In this document: positions 14,428 through 19,252 of the stretch, in pieces | Numbering within the stretch: the stretch's first letter is position 1 | Layout: every line of letters starts with the position of its first letter | DNA from: Rhodospirillales bacterium | GTDB taxonomy: Bacteria > Pseudomonadota > Alphaproteobacteria > Rhodospirillales > Defluviicoccaceae | Assembly: GCA_026125865.1 (NCBI GenBank) | Contig: JAHCKI010000011.1 | Span: 1-19,252 of the forward strand | Direction of reading: 5' to 3' | Length of the DNA: 19,252 nucleotides | Program-made: the position numbers and the translations under genes | The notes under the pieces: generated by a model | The model's database searches: none | What the model was told of the DNA's origin: nothing | What the model saw: the letters and a program-made list of their open reading frames with translations, nothing else

Positions 14428-14796
14428 TTATCTCCTCCCCGACAGGTGTTGCTCCGACCAGTGGGTCAACCGCGCCATCAACGCGGTTGGATCCCCGCCC
14501 ACCACCATCGTCTTATTCCTTGATGTGTTTCCGGCCACGATTTCCAATGCGCTTTTTGGAAGATCCCATTCCTTGGCCAACATGGCGATGACCGCCTTGT
14601 TGGCGCGGCCGGCTTCCGGCGCCGATGTCACCAAAACCTTGAGAACCGTGTTGCCGTCGGCGTCGTGATGGAGGCCCTGACAGCCGTTGCGCGCCGCCCG
14701 AGGCGATACCCGCAGCCGCACCTGAACTCCATTGGGTGTCGCTGTGAAAGGCTGCGCCACCGGGTTCCTGGGCTCAGTAGCAAGCGCCCGGCGCAT
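14428..14796 (-). CDS. yggU: DUF167 / YggU family protein
   Basis: About 122 residues. The core shows all DUF167 landmarks: NGVQVRLRVSPRAARN at the start, LKVLVTSAPEAGRANKAVI in the middle (the APxxGxAN loop), and LEIVAGNTSRNKTMVVGG near the end. The cellular role of this small alpha/beta protein is unknown. It sits between yggT and folD on one transcript. The start is uncertain: ATG 14796 overlaps the last 23 bases of yggT and is the first reasonable codon, with GGAGG about 13 bases upstream; earlier in-frame codons (to 14868) would overlap more, and the domain itself begins only about 25 residues later. Confidence 0.88.
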   Translation of the reverse strand: MRRALATEPRNPVAQPFTATPNGVQVRLRVSPRAARNGCQGLHHDADGNTVLKVLVTSAPEAGRANKAVIAMLAKEWDLPKSALEIVAGNTSRNKTMVVGGDPTALMARLTHWSEQHLSGRR

Positions 14797-15076
14797 ACCC
14801 GCAGAGAAGCCTCCGCACGAAGTACAACACAAGAATGAGGATGACCGGGGAAACATCGATTCCGCCAAGGTTGGGCATCAGATTCCGGATGGGTCTCAGC
14901 GCCGGTTCCGTCACGCGGTTGGCGAAGTCGCCAATCAGGTAAACGAACCGGTTGTGTCTGTTGACGACGTTGAAGGCGATGAGCCAGCTCAGAATGACAC
15001 CAACAATGAGGATGAAGATGTAAATGCCAATGAGCTGATCGATGAGCCAAACGAGGTTTACGAACAGGTTCTCCAT
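14774..15076 (-). CDS. yggT: YggT family inner-membrane protein
   Basis: 100 residues with two hydrophobic helices: WLIDQLIGIYIFILIVGVILSWLIAF and SPVILILVLYFVRRLL. Between them is the family signature VTEPALRPIRNLMPNLGGIDVSP (read in parts: TEPALRPIR, then GGIDVSP). YggT proteins are small inner-membrane proteins linked to osmotic or cation stress and to cell-envelope organisation in other bacteria; the mechanism is unsettled. ATG 15076 is chosen because it directly precedes the first helix; the longer frame to 15211 adds residues unlike the family. It heads the yggT-yggU-folD operon. Confidence 0.9.
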   Translation of the reverse strand: MENLFVNLVWLIDQLIGIYIFILIVGVILSWLIAFNVVNRHNRFVYLIGDFANRVTEPALRPIRNLMPNLGGIDVSPVILILVLYFVRRLLCGYAPGACY

Positions 15077-15386
15077 GCCGACGCCGATCCGTTCCAGGGC
15101 GAAATGCGAACAGGCCGACCACCATGATCGCACGAGTTTGCTCGAAATAGTGAAAACCCGGAGCACCACCGCGAGATCGAACTGGTTCAATCCCAGCTCG
15201 CCATGCTCCAAAGCGAAACCGGCGGTACCCTAACGGTCTCGGGTTCGACGCGCAAGTATGAGAGCAACCCTTGGTACGCACCCCTTGCAACCGGTTCCAC
15301 CCTTGACAGAGGGGCATGGCGCCACCCATTATCCGGGCCGGGTTCGATGTCGCCGACGCCATAACCGGCGTCGGCTTCGTACCGAT
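15077..15386. promoter_or_regulatory. Divergent region between yggT and tRNA-Ala
   Basis: 310 bases with no credible gene. The right part carries the tRNA promoter (15303-15332) and a perfect 9-bp hairpin GCCGACGCC/GGCGTCGGC with a 6-base loop (15352-15375) in the presumed tRNA leader. The leftward yggT promoter must lie here but is not obvious. Confidence 0.45.
15303..15332 (+). promoter_or_regulatory. Promoter of tRNA-Ala
   Basis: TTGACA (15303-15308), an 18-base spacer, CATTAT (15327-15332). Transcription should begin near 15340, about 47 bases before the mature tRNA, with the hairpin at 15352-15375 in the leader. A perfect -35 and its position support the call. Confidence 0.6.
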
Positions 15387-15462
<76 letters not shown>

Positions 15463-15706
15463 TTTCCCACCCGCCGCTTTGGATTTCCGCTAACGCCTTG
15501 AACGGAAAGGCTAAAACCGCGGTTCGAGACCCTTCGCTTCGGTGGTAAGCCAGTTTCCCCAAAAAAGCCAGGCGCAGGACCGTTCTTTTGTCCTCCAGAC
15601 GTTCGGAAAGCCAGAGTTTACAGGGGGTTGCGAGAAACCCGAAGGCGGTTCGAAATGCCTCATCGAAACTCTTGAGCGGCCTTCCGCAATTCCTGACCCT
15701 TTCGCT
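15463..15706. other. Gene-free stretch after the tRNA
   Basis: 244 bases with no supportable gene on either strand; together with the two palindromes that follow, 396 bases separate the tRNA from the toxin stop. A run of six A (CCCCAAAAAAGCC) near 15560 and short G+C-rich words are present, but nothing diagnostic. Probably decayed accessory sequence. Confidence 0.3.
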
Positions 15707-15757
15707 TAGAGCAAAATGCGATCAGGTCGAGTCACCTGATCGCATGGGTTTGCTCTA
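15707..15757. repeat. REP-like palindrome, unit 1 of a tandem pair
   Basis: Outer arms TAGAGCAAA and TTTGCTCTA, inner arms ATGCGATCAGGT and ACCTGATCGCAT, loop CGAGTC (15728-15733); a 3-base bulge (GGG, plus strand) separates inner and outer arm on the right side only. Belongs to the same family as 15771-15822 and 9415-9450. Confidence 0.75.
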
Positions 15758-15770
15758 GAAAACAATCACA

Positions 15771-15822
15771 TAGAGCACGACCGAGCGATTAGGCTGACTG
15801 GGCCTAATCGCACCGTGCTCTA
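15771..15822. repeat. REP-like palindrome, unit 2 of a tandem pair
   Basis: Outer arms TAGAGCACG and CGTGCTCTA, inner arms GCGATTAGGC and GCCTAATCGC, loop TGACTGG, 13 bases after unit 1. Relative to unit 1 the core changes at two positions on one arm with matching changes on the other, so pairing is kept. It lies 36 bases beyond the toxin stop and may also end that transcript. Confidence 0.75.
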
Positions 15823-15858
15823 GCGCGGACTTCTGTTCCTCCAGCGCCATGATCCGGT

Positions 15859-16152
15859 CTAATCGAAATGCAGCGGCGCATCCTGCCGCTTGTGCAGAAT
15901 GCGTACGACCATGATTCCGAAGGGCGCACGCTGATAGAAGATGACATGGCTTTCGAACGGAAAGCTGAGCAGCCCGTCCGAAAGCTCGTCCCGTTTGCGG
16001 CCAAGCGATGGTTGATGCGCCAGTTCCGTCAGGCGGCCCTGCATCGCCTCCACGTAAACGCGGGCTTGTGCTTTGCCCCAGCGCTCCACCGTGTAATCGG
16101 CAATGGCGTTCAGATCGGAGACCGCTTGCCGCGAAAGCTCGAACCGGCTCAC
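15859..16152 (-). CDS. ParE/RelE-family toxin of a type II toxin-antitoxin pair
   Basis: 97 residues, typical for the RelE/ParE fold. It opens FELSRQAVSDLNAIADYTVERWG, the two N-terminal helices of ParE, followed by QARVYVEAMQGRLTELAHQPSLGRKRDELSDGLLSFPFESHVIFYQ, in which 'P.lGr..del..gl....f..hvIfY' is the family signature, then a final strand IMVVRILHKRQDAPLHF. The HxRxD ending resembles ParE (gyrase poison) more than RelE (ribosome-dependent mRNase), so DNA gyrase is the likelier target; this is family inference. The start is GTG 16152, overlapping the antitoxin stop by four bases (GTGA), the coupled order antitoxin then toxin. Its length gives no sign of damage. Confidence 0.88.
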   Translation of the reverse strand: MSRFELSRQAVSDLNAIADYTVERWGKAQARVYVEAMQGRLTELAHQPSLGRKRDELSDGLLSFPFESHVIFYQRAPFGIMVVRILHKRQDAPLHFD

Positions 16153-16409
16153 TCTTCAAGCCGTTCCTTCACGGCCTGAAAGGCGGCATCGCCATCCACG
16201 GTCCGGCCTGCTTCGATGTCATCGAGCCCTTTCCGGATTTCGGCACGCAAAGCCGCCAGCTTCAGAGCTTCCAGTTCCCGGTAGTCCTGGGCCGAAAGCA
16301 TCACGGCAACAGGACGGCCATGTTTTTCGATGGTCACCGGTTCACGCTGAGCCGTATCCAGCAATTCACCGAAACGGTTCTTCGCTTCAAGGGCTGCCAT
16401 GGTATGCAT
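16149..16409 (-). CDS. Phd/YefM-family antitoxin
   Basis: 86 residues. The N-terminal part (MAALEAKNRFGELLDTAQREPVTIEKHGRPVAVMLSAQDYRELEAL) is the Phd/YefM DNA-binding fold: 'AK..f.elld.a..epV.i.khGrpvAVm.s..dY..l'. The C-terminal 35 residues are charged and helical (IRKGLDDIEAG...AAFQAVKERLEE), the toxin-wrapping tail. ATG 16409 is chosen over upstream codons because GGAG lies 8 bases before it. Antitoxins of this family repress their own promoter together with the toxin; a near-perfect promoter with direct repeats sits just upstream (16441-16469). Confidence 0.88.
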   Translation of the reverse strand: MHTMAALEAKNRFGELLDTAQREPVTIEKHGRPVAVMLSAQDYRELEALKLAALRAEIRKGLDDIEAGRTVDGDAAFQAVKERLEE

Positions 16410-16440
16410 CGGTCTTTCTCCGGAAACAGACATAGCAACC

Positions 16441-16469
16441 ATAATAGCTGTTTTACCTGTTTTTGTCAA
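16441..16469 (-). promoter_or_regulatory. Strong sigma70-type promoter and probable operator of the toxin-antitoxin operon
   Basis: Minus strand: TTGACA (16469-16464), a 17-base spacer, TATTAT (16446-16441), leaving about 25 bases of leader before the antitoxin ATG. The spacer contains a 9-base-spaced direct repeat, plus strand CTGTTTTAC then CTGTTTTTG (16448-16465), a likely site for antitoxin autorepression. Confidence 0.72.
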
Positions 16470-16486
16470 AACCGGCTTTCAGGAGA

Positions 16487-16849
16487 CAATTGTCGATTAA
16501 AAAGTGGATTGACCTGACGGCTACCGGCTTGTCACAGATGAACAGCTGAACGTCGAAAAGGACACCATCGTCAACAATGCAACAACGGCAGACACCGAAC
16601 TTCATGGCTACGGTAAGGACCTAGACGTCATCATGAACGAGGATCAGACCCGAAACCGCAAGGACAACGGCCCTGAAAACCTCGCTCTCCTGCGCCGTTT
16701 TGCCCTCAACCTCGCCCGCCCCGAACCCTCAAAAGGATCCATGAAAGGCAAGCGCAAACGTGCCGGATGGGACAACGCTTTCCTCGCCCAACTCCTCACC
16801 CAGTTCGCCCATCCTCAAATGCGATAGCCCTGGCCGCCGCAATTGTCGA
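16487..16849. repeat. 10-bp direct repeat flanking the IS remnant
   Basis: CAATTGTCGA occurs at 16487-16496 and again at 16840-16849. ISAs1 elements duplicate 8-10 bases of target, but the right copy starts 7 bases beyond the inferred IS end, so a simple target duplication does not fit exactly. It may be chance or the trace of a deletion. Confidence 0.3.
16620..16832 (+). pseudogene. 3' end of an ISAs1-family insertion sequence (transposase remnant)
   Basis: The frame ending at TAG 16825-16827 reads LDVIMNEDQTRNRKDNGPENLALLRRFALNLARPE...SMKGKRKRAGWDNAFLAQLLTQFAHPQMR, matching the C-terminal quarter of ISAs1-family transposases (NEDxxRxRKxNxPENLAxLRxxALNL, then KGKxKRAGWD). The remaining transposase, over 250 residues, is missing, and the sequence upstream of about 16620 no longer resembles the family although the frame stays open to 16513. 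The stop runs into TAGCCCTG; its reverse complement CAGGGCTA fits the CAGGGC-type ends of ISAs1 elements, so the right end is probably at 16832. The left end was not found. The copy cannot move by itself. Confidence 0.75.
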
Positions 16850-16983
16850 CCAGCGTCAAGAACCTTTACCGATGAGGCGGAGGCCTGAGTTCACGCGAGC
16901 GATAACGTGAAGGTGAGAAAACGTGAGTGGCGACAACGAGTCACCTCAAATACATGCTAGAGGGATCAGTGACCCCGTAGGCT

Positions 16984-17766
16984 ATGGATACCAAAGTATT
17001 GCAGACCCGGGAACTTAGGAATTTGACCGAAGCGAGTAGTGGTGGAGCCATCGATCCGAAACAGGGGCGGGGAATCTGGCGCTGGGCACCGCTCATTGCC
17101 CTTGCTGTCGGTGGTGCGCTGTTTTTCTTGTCAGGGCTTCACGAAAACCTCAGTTTCGAAGCGCTAAGGGACAATCGGGCGGAGCTGCTTGCCTGGGTTC
17201 ATGCGAACGCTGTACTCGCTCCGTTGACGTTTATCATGATTTACGCCGTTGCGACTGTTTTCGTTCCTCCCTCCGGTACTGTGATGACGGTCGTTGGCGG
17301 TTTCGTGTTCGGCGCGGTTCTGGCAACGAGCTGTGTCGTTGTCGGGGCGACGGTCGGAGCAACGGTGTTGTTTTTGGTCGCCAAATTTTCGATCGGTGAT
17401 TTTCTTCGTAAACGGGCCGGACCCGGAATTCGCCGGATGGAAGAAGGTTTCCGAGAAAACGAGCTGAGCTACATGTTGGTCCTGCGTTTGGTTCCGTTGT
17501 TTCCTTTTTGGCTCGTCAACTTGGCGCCGGCATTTCTCGGGGTCAAGGTGCGGACCTTCGTCGTTGGAACATTCATCGGCATCATTCCCGGTACTGCGGT
17601 TTACGCCGTGTTTGGGGCTGGCCTCGGGAGCATATTCGACAGCAATGAAAAAATTTCGCTGGCGGGCGTCGTCACGCCCGGAGTTTTGGCCGGGCTCATC
17701 GGATTGGCGTTGCTGTCACTTGTTCCCATCGCCTATAAGCGCGCCAAGCAAAAACGGTTAAAGTAA
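16984..17766 (+). CDS. TVP38/TMEM64 (VTT/DedA-like) membrane protein
   Basis: 260 residues, inner membrane. After a soluble N-terminus of about 33 residues comes TM1 (APLIALAVGGALFFLSGL), then the VTT/SNARE-associated domain: PLTFIMIYAVATVFVPPSGTV (with the conserved PP of a re-entrant loop), MTVVGGFVFGAVLATSCVVVGATVGATVLFLVAKFSIGDFL, and LRLVPLFPFWLVNLAPAFLGVKVRTFVVGTFIGIIPGTAVYAVFGAGLG, where 'R..P.fPf..vN..aa...v....F..gT..GiiPgt..ya..G' is the TVP38/TMEM64 signature. A last helix is followed by a basic tail (YKRAKQKRLK). Relatives in eukaryotes are lipid scramblases, and bacterial DedA members help recycle polyprenyl phosphate; which applies here is unknown. The histidine kinase gene starts 54 bases downstream on the same strand. 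Confidence 0.9.
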   Translation: MDTKVLQTRELRNLTEASSGGAIDPKQGRGIWRWAPLIALAVGGALFFLSGLHENLSFEALRDNRAELLAWVHANAVLAPLTFIMIYAVATVFVPPSGTVMTVVGGFVFGAVLATSCVVVGATVGATVLFLVAKFSIGDFLRKRAGPGIRRMEEGFRENELSYMLVLRLVPLFPFWLVNLAPAFLGVKVRTFVVGTFIGIIPGTAVYAVFGAGLGSIFDSNEKISLAGVVTPGVLAGLIGLALLSLVPIAYKRAKQKRLK

Positions 17767-17820
17767 ATTATCGCATGCCGATCGGGTAAAACGCAGTATT
17801 TTGAGCTATAATGCCGCGCG

Positions 17821-19252
17821 ATGAACGAAGCCTATCCACCGCGGCCGGTCGTGCGCTTGGGGTTGTCGGCGCGCCTGTTGGGGCTGACGGTCATCTTCGT
17901 GATGCTGGCTGAAGTCTTTATCTACGTTCCTTCCATCTCGCAATTTCGTAAAGTTTACCTTGAGGAACAGCTCGAGAAAGCGAACATCGCGGTTCTGGCG
18001 ACAAAAGCAAATCCGGAGCAGAAAGTCGCGAAAGGACTTACGATGGATTTGCTTTTCCATGCCGGCGCCTATGCGATCGTCCTAAAAACTCCCGAACGGC
18101 GCATGTTGATGCTGAGCAAGGACATGCCGCCGGCCATCGACGTGACTTTCGATATGAGAGAGCGAATGTTCGTCGATTGGATCGGGGAGGCGTTTTCGGT
18201 GCTGGCGCAAACGCGGAACAGGATCATGCGAGTCGTTGCCGCCGCGCCGGGACAGCAAGACACGACGATCGAGGTTCTATTGGACGAAACGCCGCTTCGC
18301 GAGGAGATGTACGCCTATTCGGGTCGCATTCTGTCGTTGTCGATCGTTATATCGCTGATAACGGCTGGCCTCGTTTATTTTAGCCTGCAATGGCTCATGG
18401 TGCGGCCGATCCGACAAATCACCGACTGCATGATGCGATTTAGGCAAGACCCGGAGGACGAAACAGTCACCCTGCCGTTCTCCGGCCGCGGTGACGAAAT
18501 CGGTATCGCGCAGCGTGAACTCGCTGTGATGCAAACGGACCTTCGTACCGCTTTGAAACAAAAAACACATTTGGCGGCGCTCGGTACGGCCGTTGCCAAA
18601 ATCAATCATGATTTGCGCAACACATTGGCCACCGCAGTGCTCGTTTCGGATCGCCTAGCGGCTATTGATGACCCCGAGGTCAAACAAGTGACACCGCGAC
18701 TGTTCAATGCCATCGACAGGGCGGTCGCGTTGTGCAGCCAGACGCTGCGCTTTGTCCAGGATGCGCGCCAGACGCTCCGCCGATCCGTCTTTCCCGTCGG
18801 CGAACTGGTTGCCGAAGTTCAAGCCGATCTGCGGGAATCGGAATTGCGTGGCAAAACACTGGAACACGTGAGCGGCAGCGGACTGGACATCGATATCGAC
18901 GTCGATCGCGACCAGATGTTTCGAGCGCTCCACAATTTGGCGCTCAATGCCGGTCAGGCTGGTGCCACACAACTCCGGATTGATTGTCGCCGGCTGGAAG
19001 ATACCATCGTCATCGATGTGTCGGACAACGGGCCTGGGATTCCCGAGGAGATCCAACCGCTGCTGTTTCGTCCATTCGCGGGATCGTCGCGTGATGGCGG
19101 AACCGGATTGGGCCTCGCGATCTCACGGGAGATCATTCAAGCCCATGGCGGCGACCTCTCGCTGGTCAACACCGATGAAAACGGTACCATGTTCCGCATA
19201 ACTTTGTCGGGCAGCGTGTCAAGAACACCTTCACGCTGGGTACCGCAAAGAA
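17821..19252 (+). CDS. HAMP-containing sensor histidine kinase with INHDLRN-type H-box (C-terminus outside the window)
   Basis: 477 codons are present with no stop before the right edge. TM1 at about 13-37 and TM2 at about 170-193 bracket a periplasmic sensor segment of about 130 residues with no recognised fold. A HAMP linker follows (VRPIRQITDCMMRF...RGDEIGIAQREL). The H-box is KINHDLRNTLATAVLVSDRL with phospho-acceptor His263. Kinase boxes: N (HNLALNAGQAG, Asn372/Asn376), G1 (DNGPGIP, 402-408), F (LFRPFAG) and G2 (GGTGLGLAIS, 426-435), ending NGTMFRITL. All ATP-site residues are kept, so it should be active. Its partner regulator is not in the window and may lie downstream. A TATAAT at 17807-17812 only 9 bases before the ATG leaves room for leaderless expression, but no -35 matches; transcription with the TVP38-like gene is the alternative. 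Confidence 0.9.
   Translation, partial: MNEAYPPRPVVRLGLSARLLGLTVIFVMLAEVFIYVPSISQFRKVYLEEQLEKANIAVLATKANPEQKVAKGLTMDLLFHAGAYAIVLKTPERRMLMLSKDMPPAIDVTFDMRERMFVDWIGEAFSVLAQTRNRIMRVVAAAPGQQDTTIEVLLDETPLREEMYAYSGRILSLSIVISLITAGLVYFSLQWLMVRPIRQITDCMMRFRQDPEDETVTLPFSGRGDEIGIAQRELAVMQTDLRTALKQKTHLAALGTAVAKINHDLRNTLATAVLVSDRLAAIDDPEVKQVTPRLFNAIDRAVALCSQTLRFVQDARQTLRRSVFPVGELVAEVQADLRESELRGKTLEHVSGSGLDIDIDVDRDQMFRALHNLALNAGQAGATQLRIDCRRLEDTIVIDVSDNGPGIPEEIQPLLFRPFAGSSRDGGTGLGLAISREIIQAHGGDLSLVNTDENGTMFRITLSGSVSRTPSRWVPQR

Noticed and set aside
15352..15375. Perfect 9-bp hairpin upstream of the tRNA as a terminator
   Set aside because: No T-run on either side and it lies between a promoter and the tRNA; more likely part of the tRNA leader or chance.
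15707..15822. Tandem palindromes considered as a short CRISPR array
   Set aside because: Only two imperfect units, long stems, 13-base spacing and no cas genes; they are REP-like.
15755..16159. 134-residue minus-strand frame across the toxin gene
   Set aside because: Shadow of the ParE-like toxin in another frame.
16513..16620. Open frame in phase with the ISAs1 remnant as more of the transposase
   Set aside because: Its sequence (DEQLNVEKDTIVNNATTADTE) does not look like the family; the homology appears to stop near 16620.

Overview
The window looks like chromosomal DNA of an alphaproteobacterium, probably Rhodospirillales-like; this is an inference from gene families and order, not a database result. 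The support is a G+C-rich background (about 67% in a hand-counted 120-base sample), the yggT-yggU-folD run, an NDUFA9-like epimerase, a dctPQM TRAP operon, a TolB-N/TPR regulator and a histidine kinase with an INHDLRN H-box. Most of it is ordinary core and accessory metabolism, interrupted by patches that look acquired.

Layout. Bases 1-1257 (minus) carry the start of one family 2 glycosyltransferase and a complete polyprenyl-phosphate-type glycosyltransferase. Bases 1426-2355 (minus) encode an NDUFA9-like NAD(P)-binding protein behind a promoter whose -35 box lies in a palindrome. Bases 2585-4449 (minus) hold the most interesting pair: an SMC/OLD-like ATPase with a DUF3696-type tail, overlapping by four bases (ATGA) a PIN-like nuclease. 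Part of this pair is visibly poorer in G+C than its neighbours (58/120 versus 80/120), and it may be an undescribed defence-type module. Bases 4554-8296 (minus) form a catabolic operon: TRAP binding protein, small and large permeases, then an isocitrate lyase/PEP mutase-family lyase. A 441-bp divergent region with a perfect 16-bp palindrome separates it from a stand-alone adenylate kinase with a four-cysteine LID (8738-9382, plus). Two small minus-strand genes follow (9454-10051), one with four cysteines in a metal-site-like arrangement.

Bases 10373-12172 (plus) encode a membrane-anchored regulator-like protein (predicted winged helix, TM, TolB-N, TPR), followed by a HAD hydrolase and a small secreted protein. 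Bases 13535-15076 (minus) are yggT-yggU-folD. A tRNA-Ala(CGC) with its own promoter lies at 15387-15462. Downstream of it is an accessory patch: no gene for 396 bp, two tandem REP-like palindromes related to a third at 9415-9450, a Phd/YefM-ParE toxin-antitoxin operon with a near-consensus promoter, and the 3' end of an ISAs1-family insertion sequence. The window closes with a TVP38/DedA-like membrane protein and a histidine kinase that runs off the right edge.

The genes form separate modules. The lyase probably works on what the TRAP transporter imports; the ATPase and PIN protein are probably co-translated partners; the toxin-antitoxin pair, IS remnant and palindromes mark the stretch after the tRNA as a tolerant site for foreign DNA.
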